Assembly: GCA_949775045.1 (NCBI GenBank)
Contig: OX459100.1
Location: forward strand, 123,501-187,500
Source of the DNA: Metridium senile
Taxonomy: Eukaryota > Cnidaria > Anthozoa > Actiniaria > Metridiidae
DNA length: 64,000 bases
Reading direction: 5' to 3'
Below, one piece after another: positions 53,901-61,146 of this stretch; position 1 is the first letter of the stretch; each line of letters begins with the position of its first letter. Position numbers and translations under genes: made by a program. Below the pieces are notes generated by a model, which saw only the letters and a list, made by a program, of their open reading frames with translations, searched no databases and was not told the origin of the DNA.

Positions 53901-56103
53901 TATTTTATGGCATGTCCCATTGGCATTCATTACTGTAGATAAAAGTAAGGTTGTGTTCTTCTAAATCCACTAAAAATATTTTCCAATTATAACGTTGTAT
54001 ATTTTATGGCATGTCCCATTGGCATTCATTACTGTAGATAAAAGTAAGGTTGTGTTCTTCTAAATCCACTAAAATATTTTCTAATTAATGTTGTTGTATA
54101 TTTTATGGTTTAAGCTGTTAACATGAAACAAGATGTTATGGTAGCAGAGGTCATAAAGAGTGTACGGCAAAGTGTTGGCCCTGTAGCAGCATTCAAAACA
54201 GCAATTATTGTAGATGCCTTGCCAAAGGTAATTGTGTACTTTTAAGACTGACAGTGTGTGTTGTACAAATACGAGAGATAGAGTTGTTTCTTTTTATCTC
54301 CTATAGACACGTGTGTGTTGTACAAGAGATAGAATTGTTCCTTTTTATTTCCTATAGACACGTGTGTGTTGTACAAGAGATAGAATTGTTTTTGTTTATC
54401 TCCTATAGACACGTGTGTGTTGTACAAGAGATAGAATTGTTCCTTTTTATCTCCTATAGACACGTGTGTGCTGTACAAGAGATAGAATTGTTTTTGTTTA
54501 TCTCCTATAGACACGTGTGTGTTGTACAATAGATAGAATTGTTCATTTTTATCTCCTATAAACACGTGTGTGTTGTACAAGAGATAGAATTGTTCCTTTT
54601 TATTTCCTATAGACACGTGTGTGTTGTACAAGAGATAGAATTGTTCATTTTTATCTCCTATAGACACGTGTGTGTTGTACAAGAGATAGAATTGTTCCTT
54701 TTTATCTCCTATAGACACGTGTGTGTTGTACAAGAGATAGAATTGTTCATTTTTATCTCCTATAGACACGTGTGTGTTGTACAATAGATAGAATTGTTCC
54801 TTTTTATCTCCCATAGACACGTGTGTGTTGTACAAGAGATAGAATTGTTCCTTTTTATTTCCTATAGACACGTGTGTGTTGTACAAGAGATAGAATTGTT
54901 CATTTTTATCTCCTATAGACACGTGTGTGTTGTACAAGAGATAGAATTGTTCCTTTTTATCTCCTATAGACACGTGTGTGTTGTACAAGAGATAGAATTG
55001 TTCATTTTTATCTCCTATAGACACGTGTGTGTTGTACAATAGATAGAATTGTTCCTTTTTATCTCCCATAGACACGTGTGTGTTGTACAAGAGATAGAAT
55101 TGTTCCTTTTTATTTCCTATAGACACGTGTGTGTTGTACAAGAGATAGAATTGTTTTTGTTTATCTCCTATAGACACGTGTGTGTTGTACAATAGATAGA
55201 ATTGTTCCTTTTTATCTCGTATAGACACGTGTGTGTTGTACAAGAGATAGAATTGTTTTTGTTTATCTCCTATAGACACGTGTGTGTTGTACAAGAGATA
55301 GAATTGTTCCTTTTTATCTCCTATAGACACGTGTGTGTTGTACAAGAGATAGAATTGTTCATTTTTATCTCCTATAGACACGTGTGTGTTGTACAATAGA
55401 TAGAATTGTTCCTTTTTATCTCCCATAGACACGTGTGTGTTGTACAAGAGATAGAATTGTTCCTTTTTATCTCCTATAGACACGTGTGTGTTGTACAAGA
55501 GATAGAATTGTTCATTTTTATCTCCTATAGACACGTGTGTGTTGTACAATAGATAGAATTGTTCCTTTTTATCTCCCATAGACACGTGTGTGTTGTACAA
55601 GAGATAGAATTGTTCCTTTTTATTTCCTATAGACACGTGTGTGTTGTACAAGAGATAGAATTGTTTTTGTTTATCTCCTATAGACACGTGTGTGTTGTAC
55701 AATAGATAGAATTGTTCCTTTTTATCTCGTATAGACACGTGTGTGTTGTACAAGAGATAGAATTGTTTTTGTTTATCTCCTATAGACACGTGTGTGTTGT
55801 ACAAGAGATAGAATTGTTTTTGTTTATCTCCTATAGACACGTGTGTGTTGTACAAGAGATAGAATTGTTTTTGTTTATCTCCTATAGACACGTGTGTGTT
55901 GTACAAGAGATAGAATTGTTTTTGTTTATCTCCTATAGACACATGTGTGTTGTACAAGAGATAGAATTGTTTTTGTTTATCTCCTATAGACACGTGTGTG
56001 CTGTACAAGAGATAGAATTGTTTTTGTTTATCTCCTATAGACACGATCAGGGAAGACTGTACGAGGTGTGCTATCACATCTCCTTCATGGAACAGCCTAC
56101 AAG
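39420..56103 (+). CDS. ACSS3: Acyl-CoA synthetase short-chain family member 3, mitochondrial (18 exons, 3' incomplete)
   Basis: ACSS3 activates short-chain acids, preferring propionate, in the mitochondrial matrix (acid + ATP + CoA to acyl-CoA + AMP + PPi). Exons: 39420-39670, 41291-41435, 42273-42356, 43068-43172, 46381-46512, 46669-46809, 46891-46971, 48585-48680, 50660-50770, 51590-51630, 51931-52034, 52102-52197, 52418-52481, 52885-52966, 53149-53271, 53649-53748, 54115-54227, 56041-56103. All introns are GT-AG and the frame is continuous for 644 codons. Residues 1-37 are Arg-rich like a transit peptide. The ACAS_N region follows, then the P-loop TSGTTGDPK (278-286), WWQTE (427-431), [14 protein letters not shown] hinge (533-546) and LPKTRSGK with the catalytic Lys628. 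The start is the first ATG before the presequence. Only the final ~20 residues are unplaced; transposons fill the downstream DNA. Confidence 0.93.
39952..40115. mobile_element. Hairpin MITE, intron 1 copy 1
   Basis: Almost the whole 164 bp folds back: GGAAATTACACC … GTTCTCGAAGAATTAAT pairs with ATTAATTCTTCTCGAAC … GGTGTAATTTCC, and TTTGATGAAAGTGAAT with ATTCACTTTCATCAAA. No coding capacity. Confidence 0.85.
40240..40402. mobile_element. Hairpin MITE, intron 1 copy 2
   Basis: Same palindrome as 39,952-40,115 with several substitutions, in the second unit of the tandem pair. Confidence 0.83.
40717..40742. repeat. (TA)n microsatellite
   Basis: Thirteen TA dinucleotides in intron 1. Confidence 0.95.
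40794..40959. mobile_element. MITE with ~60-bp terminal inverted repeats, intron 1
   Basis: AATGTGGTTTAGTGTTG … CTCTTTAATCGACA at the left matches the reverse complement of the right end (CGTTGTCGATAAGAG … CAACGCTAAACCACATT). Confidence 0.8.
41291..41435 (+). CDS. ACSS3: ACSS3 exon 2
   Basis: Completes Trp84 and encodes [18 protein letters not shown], typical of the family. An alternative acceptor 8 nt downstream would break the frame. Donor GTAAGA. Confidence 0.92.
41436..42272. other. ACSS3 intron 2
   Basis: AT-rich, 837 bp. No repeat structure or gene that I can name. Confidence 0.6.
42273..42356 (+). CDS. ACSS3: ACSS3 exon 3
   Basis: 28 codons (133-160) including [13 protein letters not shown], the family's A1-like region. 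Confidence 0.93.
42630..43078 (+). repeat. Acceptor-containing minisatellite, intron 3/exon 4 boundary
   Basis: Thirteen copies of a 31-38-bp unit, each with the pattern TTGTTTSCAG|GCAGTCA, i.e. pyrimidine tract, AG and the first bases of exon 4. AG|GCAGTC junctions lie at 42649, 42687, 42725, 42757, 42791, 42825, 42863, 42897, 42931, 42969, 43003, 43034 and the true site 43068. The array is open in all three plus frames, giving long artefactual ORFs. Confidence 0.95.
43068..43172 (+). CDS. ACSS3: ACSS3 exon 4
   Basis: 35 codons (161-195), [20 protein letters not shown] (A2-like region). The last of 13 near-identical acceptors is the one that gives homologous coding sequence. Confidence 0.93.
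43360..44209. mobile_element. Non-autonomous DNA transposon, intron 4
   Basis: Short terminal inverted repeats GCGGGCACAAAC (left) and GTTTGTGCCCGC (right) bound about 850 bp without coding capacity. Four perfect TGACGTCA palindromes lie at 43,519-43,696. I find no clear target duplication. Confidence 0.6.
44251..46303. mobile_element. Large non-autonomous DNA transposon with TA duplication, intron 4
   Basis: Ends are AGGTAGTTCCGGACTC and GAGTCCCCAACTACCT, each next to TA (44,249-44,250; 46,304-46,305), as for Tc1/mariner-type insertion. A second, internal inverted repeat pairs about 44,880-45,260 with 45,460-45,835. No transposase frame is present. A smaller element is nested at 44,372. Confidence 0.75.
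44372..44696. mobile_element. Nested MITE with CAGGGTTCGTAC ends
   Basis: Terminal inverted repeats CAGGGTTCGTAC / GTACGAACCCTG, flanked by ATAACC at 44,366-44,371 and 44,697-44,702 as a 6-bp direct repeat. The interior is rich in TTTTGGAAAAG phrases. Inserted into the larger element. Confidence 0.85.
46381..46512 (+). CDS. ACSS3: ACSS3 exon 5
   Basis: 44 codons (196-239), [13 protein letters not shown] and the linker to the nucleotide-binding core. Confidence 0.93.
46669..46809 (+). CDS. ACSS3: ACSS3 exon 6
   Basis: 47 codons (240-286) ending in the A3 phosphate loop [13 protein letters not shown]. The donor is GTTGGC, weaker than usual. Confidence 0.93.
46891..46971 (+). CDS. ACSS3: ACSS3 exon 7
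   Basis: 27 codons (287-313), G-I-V-R-R-N-G-G-H continuing the A3 motif. Confidence 0.92.
46985..48165. repeat. 18-bp-based minisatellite, intron 7
   Basis: Units such as GATACCATAGACACCACA and GATAGTACAGATACCACA. A longer unit of about 302 bp is duplicated (compare 47,467-47,799 with 47,769-48,101). Long frames on both strands are by-products. Confidence 0.95.
48251..48395. mobile_element. MITE, intron 7
   Basis: Inverted ends TAGAGTACAAATACTAAAAG … CTTTTAGTGTTTTTACTCTA over ~27 bp each, extending into ACCACTAAATA / TATTTAGTGGT. The first and last TA could be the target duplication of a Tc1/mariner-type MITE. Confidence 0.8.
48585..48680 (+). CDS. ACSS3: ACSS3 exon 8
   Basis: 32 codons (314-345), [16 protein letters not shown] (A4 region, acyl pocket). 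Confidence 0.94.
48690..49085 (+). repeat. TAGGTATTAGTGA minisatellite, intron 8
   Basis: Units of 12-15 bp (GATAGGTATTAGT / GATAGGTATTATAGT). The array resumes at about 50,360-50,410 after an inserted transposon. Confidence 0.93.
49094..50357. mobile_element. Foldback DNA transposon inserted in the intron 8 minisatellite
   Basis: Inverted arms of about 430 bp: CAAGAGAGG … AGAGCGAAACTCCTATATTA at the left against TAATATAGGAGTTTCGCTCT … CCTCTCTTG at the right, also AAACAAGTTTATGGATAAAC / GTTTATCCATAAACTTGTTT. No transposase. It splits the flanking array. Confidence 0.85.
50660..50770 (+). CDS. ACSS3: ACSS3 exon 9
   Basis: 37 codons (346-382), [15 protein letters not shown] then MFTAPTAIR. 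Confidence 0.93.
50874..50902. repeat. (TA)n microsatellite
   Basis: TA repeat in intron 9. Confidence 0.93.
51230..51351. mobile_element. MITE, intron 9
   Basis: Palindrome: AATAGTCCTTTTCAC, AGTGACCACCAAT, TAGTTGTGCAT on the left against ATGCACAACTA, ATTGGTGGTCACT, GTGAACAGGACTATT on the right. Confidence 0.8.
51590..51630 (+). CDS. ACSS3: ACSS3 exon 10
   Basis: 41-nt micro-exon (383-395 plus two bases of His396). Frame and the strong donor GTAAGT fix its limits. Confidence 0.88.
51931..52034 (+). CDS. ACSS3: ACSS3 exon 11
   Basis: Residues 396-430, [12 protein letters not shown] … VYDNWWQT. Ends inside the A5 motif with Glu431 split G|AA. Confidence 0.92.
52102..52197 (+). CDS. ACSS3: ACSS3 exon 12
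   Basis: Residues 431-462, [14 protein letters not shown] … GKPVPGYD. Confidence 0.92.
52418..52481 (+). CDS. ACSS3: ACSS3 exon 13
   Basis: Residues 463-483, [20 protein letters not shown]. Phase joins exons 12 and 14 exactly. Confidence 0.9.
52627..52720. mobile_element. Short MITE, intron 13
   Basis: TAGTCTCC…CGCAGC…TTTTTAGTGTCGTCAC pairs with GTGATGACACTAAAA…GCTGC…GGAGACTA. About 95 bp, no coding capacity. Confidence 0.75.
52885..52966 (+). CDS. ACSS3: ACSS3 exon 14
   Basis: Residues 484-511, [13 protein letters not shown] … KVYFEKYP. Confidence 0.92.
53149..53271 (+). CDS. ACSS3: ACSS3 exon 15
   Basis: 41 codons (512-552): GYYDTCDAG (A7) and [15 protein letters not shown] (A8 hinge). 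Confidence 0.94.
53649..53748 (+). CDS. ACSS3: ACSS3 exon 16
   Basis: Residues 553-585, [18 protein letters not shown] in the C-terminal lid. Its last ~35 nt and donor are repeated three more times in intron 16. Confidence 0.92.
53714..54112 (+). repeat. Donor-containing tandem repeat, exon 16/intron 16
   Basis: Four units of 97-99 bp, each with the last ~35 nt of exon 16 (CATGTYCCAWTGGCATTCAT … GATAAAA) and the donor GTAAGG. Donors lie at 53749 (true), 53848, 53945 and 54044. Confidence 0.95.
54115..54227 (+). CDS. ACSS3: ACSS3 exon 17
   Basis: Residues 586-623, ending VDALPK, the start of the A10 motif. Confidence 0.92.
54250..56045 (+). repeat. Acceptor-containing 51-bp minisatellite, intron 17/exon 18 boundary
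   Basis: Units of exactly 51 bp ending TATCTCCTATAG|ACACG, the pyrimidine tract, acceptor and first five bases of exon 18. Acceptor copies run from 54307 to the true site at 56041, 34 periods with no length change. Each unit read in the exon 18 frame ends in a TAG stop. The minus strand is open for 622 codons only because 51 is divisible by three. Confidence 0.96.
56041..56103 (+). CDS. ACSS3: ACSS3 exon 18
   Basis: Residues 624-644, [11 protein letters not shown] with catalytic Lys628, ending AYK before GTACC. Reading on past AAG gives KVP and then unrelated sequence and a stop, so an intron with the terminal exon elsewhere is more likely. Confidence 0.88.
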
Positions 56104-56248
56104 GTACCACATCTATGTGATGTATATATATTTAACAGATATTGCATCTTCAAATAACTTTAAGAGATGAAGAGCCATGCACTCGAATGGACAGCACTTT
56201 GTAAATATGATGAAATTTGATAGCTCGTGTGTATACATTTGTATTATA

Positions 56249-56692
56249 CAGTAAAAACCTGCATATAAGAACCAGTGGATCAAGAACCACTAGACTAAAA
56301 TTTGCTTTTTAAGCACCTGTTAAGAAAGAACCACTTAAGCCTAAAAATTTCTACTTGTTCTTGTATGAAAGGTTTCAAGCTTTATTTGGTCATTTGAAAA
56401 AATATAAGTTGAGCTTGAATATGACCAAATTTAAAATCAATGCAAGAAAAATGTTTTACAAATGTATTATCTCAATGAGAATACATTCATCATTCAGATG
56501 CTTCTACATAACAATTTATATAACATAAAAAAAAACTATATAAGGGAAATTGTTTTTGCTTTGTAAATAAGAACCAGTTATAATTAAGAACCACCTTAGC
56601 CTAATTTCTCACTAAATACCAATTATATAAGAACCACTTTAGCCTAACCTAAAAAAAATAGTGGTTCTTATATGCGGGTTTTTATATTACTG
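56249..56692. mobile_element. MITE downstream of ACSS3 exon 18
   Basis: Ends CAGTAAAAACCTGCATATAA and TTATATGCGGGTTTTTATAT…TACTG, with TA on both sides (56,247-56,248; 56,693-56,694). The interior repeats AAGAACCACTT. No coding capacity. Confidence 0.8.
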
Positions 56693-56787
56693 TATTTTAT
56701 ATCGTTTATAGCAGACATTTGTTATTATTCTGAATAGTTTTTATGCATGTGAATGGTTTTTAAAACCCATTTATGGAGAATCAATAA

Positions 56788-56962
<175 letters not shown>

Positions 56963-56963
56963 T

Positions 56964-57220
56964 ACAATCACGGACAATATTGTTTGGGACAACATTAACA
57001 ATTCGAATAAAAACGTTACCCTTCATCATTTTTAGCCCTCCCCTCCCCCCTCCATTCAATGTTGACCGTTCATGAGTTACATGGGTCATTGGTAGGCATT
57101 CCTTGGTCAAATCAACATTGAGATAGGGGGGGGAGGGGGAGGATATGATGAAAAATGAACAATTATATGTGAAAAACCACTAATAACCTGCTGTGTCCCA
57201 ATATTTATGTCCATGATTGT
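56964..57220 (+). repeat. Left 256-bp terminal direct repeat
   Basis: Matches 61,147-61,402 except for one extra G in a G-run. It is itself a foldback: ACAATCACGGACA starts it and TGTCCATGATTGT ends it. Inner arms are CCCTCCCCTCCCCCCTCC … CAATGTTGA and TCAACATTG … GGGGGGGGAGGGGGAGG. Its inner edge is TC, not TA. Confidence 0.95.
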
Positions 57221-57494
57221 CTTAAAATCGATTGTATGAAAATCGTCATGAAAACCGCAGTAAATCGTACCAAAAATGCCACGAATGTTAAATAAACTGT
57301 ATGTCGTCATGATTTACATAACTAATTAATAAAAATTTATAATAATATGTGGCTATTTTTTTATTTTTGAATTGATTGATAACACAGGAAGCCCAAAATA
57401 AATTATGGCTTTACAAAGTATTTGCATAATTAAAGTGTAATTTGACGCCAAATTCTTACAATTTTATGTAATCAGACCTGAAGTAAGTATTACA
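57221..57494. other. Leader between left repeat and rep
   Basis: AT-rich 274 bp that should hold the rep promoter. I see no definite element. Confidence 0.5.
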
Positions 57495-58820
57495 ATGGCT
57501 TCTTCAAACACTCGGCATCAGTCACTTGTCTATTTGATTACGTATAGTCGTGCAGACTTAGATAAAGTGTCGTCAAGGGAAACTTTTGCGATGATTATTG
57601 CAAATGCATTCCAACAAGTGGCGCAAGTTGAAGTGAATCATTGGGTTGTTTGTAAAGAAAGCCATGCTGAAACCTCCGAGTCAGAGAACTCAACACATTA
57701 CCACATGGCATTGAAGCTGAACAAGAGATCAAGGTGGTCAAGGGTTAGGCAGTATATACAGAATCATCACGACATTAGAGTCAATTTCAGTTGTAATCAC
57801 AACACATACTACAGCGCCCACCAGTATGTCATTAAGGAGGATAAAGAATTTGCCAAGTCAGCAGATCATCCCATCTTAACAGATCCACCCTCAACAGAGC
57901 AAGCTATAACAGCCAACAGAAAAAGATCTACGAAAAATAAAGGCGATAAGAAAAAGGCAAAACGCTATTCGACATTTGACGTTGTTCAAATCATACAAGA
58001 ACAAAACATCAAAACACGTTTAGAACTCGTTAATTTAGCTGTAGTTCAAAAGAATGAAGGAAAAACACAACTAGCCCAATTCATTGCCAATAGAGGTGCC
58101 AAAGTGGTGAATGAGGCCTTAGAGTTGGCCAAGGAATTCGTAGAAGCCCCAATGCAGATGCAACGCCTTAAGATGAGTCGCATCGACATTCTCAATGAAG
58201 CATATGGGGCAAGCTGTGTAACTGATTGTAATGGCCAGTGGCTTGAAATGGCACTTACACTCATGTCACAGAACGAGTTGTCTGTGTCAGCATTTTGTAG
58301 TGGTATTTTCAAGGCGCTTAAGGACGGACGCGGGAAATATAGGAACATTTATGTATACGGTCCGGCTAACACGGGGAAAACCTTTATCATATCTCCTTTA
58401 AAGAACATCTACAAAACCTTCACCAACCCCGCTACCGGTACATTTGCATGGCTTGGTGTTGAAGATGCTGAAGTGGTAGTGTTGAACGACTTCCGCTGGC
58501 ATCCCTCTGTGATTGCTTGGGGAGATTTACTTCAGTTGTTAGAGGGCGATACTGTCCATTTACCTGTGCCCAAAAACTTTGGTGTCAAGGATGTGGAATT
58601 CAACAAAAATACGCCATTCTTTGCTACCGCCGATGCCCCTATGGTCCTAGTTAAAGGAGGGTCATTAGATTCTGCAAATACCCAGATGATGCAGGTTAGG
58701 TGGCGTACATTTAATTTTTGGAAACAAATACCGCAGGATAAACAGAAATCCCTTTCACCTTGTCAACATTGCTTTGCAAAATTCGTACTTGATTATAAAG
58801 ATATCGATAACTTATTCTAA
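57495..58820 (+). CDS. Rep-like replication initiator: HUH endonuclease + SF3 helicase
   Basis: Intronless 441-aa frame from ATG to TAA. N-terminal rolling-circle Rep motifs: LITYS (14-18, motif I position), HYH (68-70, the HUH metal site) and YVIKED (111-116, nicking Tyr111 with Lys114). A Lys-rich linker (142-157) follows, then a P-loop helicase: GPANTGKT (289-296, Walker A), VVVLND (327-332, Walker B with ND in place of the usual acidic pair), FFATAD (375-380, sensor) and an Arg pair (402, 404). This order is that of CRESS-DNA and parvovirus-like Rep proteins, which nick an origin and unwind DNA. In this element it is convergent with a transposase, so it may replicate the transposon. It is intact, not a decayed viral fossil. 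Family-level placement needs a tree. Confidence 0.85.
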   Translation: MASSNTRHQSLVYLITYSRADLDKVSSRETFAMIIANAFQQVAQVEVNHWVVCKESHAETSESENSTHYHMALKLNKRSRWSRVRQYIQNHHDIRVNFSCNHNTYYSAHQYVIKEDKEFAKSADHPILTDPPSTEQAITANRKRSTKNKGDKKKAKRYSTFDVVQIIQEQNIKTRLELVNLAVVQKNEGKTQLAQFIANRGAKVVNEALELAKEFVEAPMQMQRLKMSRIDILNEAYGASCVTDCNGQWLEMALTLMSQNELSVSAFCSGIFKALKDGRGKYRNIYVYGPANTGKTFIISPLKNIYKTFTNPATGTFAWLGVEDAEVVVLNDFRWHPSVIAWGDLLQLLEGDTVHLPVPKNFGVKDVEFNKNTPFFATADAPMVLVKGGSLDSANTQMMQVRWRTFNFWKQIPQDKQKSLSPCQHCFAKFVLDYKDIDNLF

Positions 58821-59796
58821 ACACCGTTTTACTCGAATAAGCACTGCTTTGGAATGAGCGCCACTCTCGTATAATGACCGCATTTTAACGCAATAATGTT
58901 ACTCTATAACAGCATTAAAAGGAAACTTTTATCAAAAGCGTTATTTTTCAGTTGAAAATAATTATATTTCACCGCTCGTCCATTAAATTATCTCCACCGG
59001 ATATTCGTAGTTCTGATTAAGAAGGGGACTGTGTAAACGATAATAGTTTAATAAGCGCCGCGGCGCTTATTCGAGGAAATAAGCTATACATTACTCCACT
59101 CAATACTCCATCATGTTAACTGATAATTATAACACAATAGGATTGTTCATTTTAATATATGGATCTTAATTAGCTTTATATAAGACTATGAAGTCGTCTT
59201 CTACGGTTTAGTCCCCTTATCAACAGAAAATGTTGACATATTGTATTTAAACGCACATTACTCCATATGAATGTTAAGTAAATCTATTAGACTATCAACT
59301 TTTATATAGATCACAGTGGAGTAATGATGATTATCATATTATACGTAACATGCCATGAACATTATTAGACGTACATGCTCTAGAAAGTGTACATGACTGA
59401 TTTGTCGTAGAAGACAAGTATAATTTATCAAAATTATACTGATTTATATTGTTGTTTAACACATAAGGTCGTGTGGAGTAGTATGGAGTATTGTAACTTA
59501 ATATGCTGATCGGCCTATTGTTCATGATACTTGATATAATAATTATCCTTGATTGTTTGTAATTATAAAACATGGTTTATATTATAATATATTGTACTAG
59601 TGATCATTATCATTAAATAAATACCTGAATCTTGTAGAATATTACTGTTTATTTAGAGATAGTAATAAACATTCTATTGACAAATAAATGATAGATTATG
59701 GTTACATTTGAATGTGTTCAATAAGTATAGGCACCCGGTATAGTATTTTGTTCGTCCTCCAGATAAAATTAATGATCAATAATTAAGTATAGGTAT
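58821..59796. other. Intergenic region between convergent rep and transposase
   Basis: 976 bp, AT-rich. ACTCGAATAAGC near 58,831 and GCTTATTCGAGG near 59,064 form a wide inverted pair that may mark a small MITE. ACTCCACTCAATACTCC (59,094) and related GTGGAGT phrases recur to about 59,480. No gene recognised. Confidence 0.55.
59050..59071. repeat. 22-bp perfect palindrome
   Basis: AATAAGCGCCG followed immediately by its exact reverse complement. GC-rich in an AT-rich spacer, midway between the two genes. Confidence 0.9.
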
Positions 59797-59821
59797 TCAG
59801 TATTTTGTTCGTCCTCCACAG
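59723..59821. repeat. 62-bp tandem duplication at the transposase stop
   Basis: AAGTATAGG … TAGTATTTTGTTCGTCCTCC occurs at 59,723 and again at 59,785. The second copy encodes the transposase C-terminus (GGRTKY, stop). Confidence 0.8.
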
Positions 59822-60903
59822 AGACTGATAATGTTTTCTACGCGCTTTGGTAAGCTCGCAATTGTTTTATCAATTAAATCACTGTCAATACTTTGAAAGC
59901 ATTTCAATACCCGTTCTTTAAAGTTGTCAAATGTTTCCATCGTCAAATTCAAAGTTATAGCTTCTTGTTCGAGTCTCTTTTTAACTATATGGAAAACATT
60001 TTCTGGAGGATTTAGGTCCTGTGTGCGGCTGGGGATGCGATGCAATGTCGCCTCAATGTCACTTAATGCACTCATTGCTTTACAGCTTGTTTGACTTGGG
60101 TCGTTGTCCATTACAAATAGTCTTTGTCCCATTACTTTCGGGCCTGCCTTTCCAAACGTTAAATTAAAATGCGTCCGAATAAAGTTGGCGAAGAACTCAC
60201 CGTTCAACTTCTCATATGGTTGGCATAATACAACGCCTTTGCCATATGCAACGGCCACCATAATGTGAAGCCTTCGTCCACCAGCCAGCTCTTTTGTTCC
60301 TCTTGCCGTTATTGATAACCCCTCACCCTTTTTCCTCCAAACTCGAGATTTCGGTCTACAGGCTTCATTCTTGGGGTTGTACTTATGTATAAAGGATACT
60401 CCATCCAAGTAGAAAGCTATGTGATGAGTGTAAAACGTAGGATTGTCCTTCAATAAACTCCGCATCTTCTTTGCATACTTTAAGCGCAATTCCTTGTCCT
60501 TGTCACTTAACAGTCCCTTTTTTCGAGATTGAAGGAAGTGAAACCCCCATTTGTTAAGGTATCTTGTAAATGTCCTTCGATGCACCAATGTCGGATCTAT
60601 TCCCGCCTCTCTAACTAACGACATGACGGTTAGATTAACATCTTTCTTTCTCATTCTTGTGAGTGTTCTCAGCATTTCTCTCTTGTCTCTTTCATTGATT
60701 CGAGGTTTCCGTCCCTTATTTCTATGCACAATTGCCTTTTCTTTACATTCACTTCGAAGGTAGTTTTGACGATACTTCCATATTCGATGTGCCGACGATT
60801 TGGAAATGTTACACTTTTTTGCGATAATACGGAATGAATAACGTTCTTTCTCGCGTAACAGAATAGCATACGCTACTTTTGTTGGCTTAAGTTTTGCCAC
60901 CAT
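59797..60903 (-). CDS. Tc1/mariner-superfamily transposase, DD34E, intact
   Basis: 368 aa from ATG, single exon. N-terminal helix-turn-helix (residues 22-42), GRKPR motif (64-68), then a second DNA-binding segment (about 90-122). The catalytic core has FYLDGVSF (Asp167), VMDNDPSQ (Asp266) and QDLNPPEN (Glu301). There are 34 residues between Asp266 and Glu301, the classic DD34E spacing. Family enzymes cut at terminal inverted repeats and insert at TA, and the element indeed sits at a TA. It points away from the right end repeat and towards rep. All three catalytic residues and full family length (about 340-370 aa) are present, so it may be active. Confidence 0.92.
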   Translation of the reverse strand: MVAKLKPTKVAYAILLREKERYSFRIIAKKCNISKSSAHRIWKYRQNYLRSECKEKAIVHRNKGRKPRINERDKREMLRTLTRMRKKDVNLTVMSLVREAGIDPTLVHRRTFTRYLNKWGFHFLQSRKKGLLSDKDKELRLKYAKKMRSLLKDNPTFYTHHIAFYLDGVSFIHKYNPKNEACRPKSRVWRKKGEGLSITARGTKELAGGRRLHIMVAVAYGKGVVLCQPYEKLNGEFFANFIRTHFNLTFGKAGPKVMGQRLFVMDNDPSQTSCKAMSALSDIEATLHRIPSRTQDLNPPENVFHIVKKRLEQEAITLNLTMETFDNFKERVLKCFQSIDSDLIDKTIASLPKRVENIISLCGGRTKY

Positions 60904-61146
60904 GTCTGATTGTGCAAGAAAAATGAAATTTTGCAGTCTATGACATAATAATTACGTTTACACAGGAATCCCGTCAGTCCGCGAGCATATGAAAAACACA
61001 AAATTAACCCAATCAACCACAAAAAATGTACAAAATAACATGTATACTGAAATGATTCATTATCTTGCATTGTCCGTAATTTATAATAATATATACATTG
61101 ACGAAACCTGATATTATCACACTTTCTAATGAATTACTTGTACAAG
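60904..61146. other. 5' flank of the transposase
   Basis: 243 bp between the transposase ATG and the right repeat, likely its promoter region. No specific signal identified. Confidence 0.5.

Noticed and set aside
54242..56110. 622-codon minus-strand ORF of 17-residue repeats
   Set aside because: It is the complement of the 51-bp intronic minisatellite; the period is a multiple of three, so an open frame is automatic.
56964..57220. Two independent MITE insertions flanking the Rep and transposase genes
   Set aside because: The inner edges lack TA while the outer edges have it; kept only as a fallback explanation.
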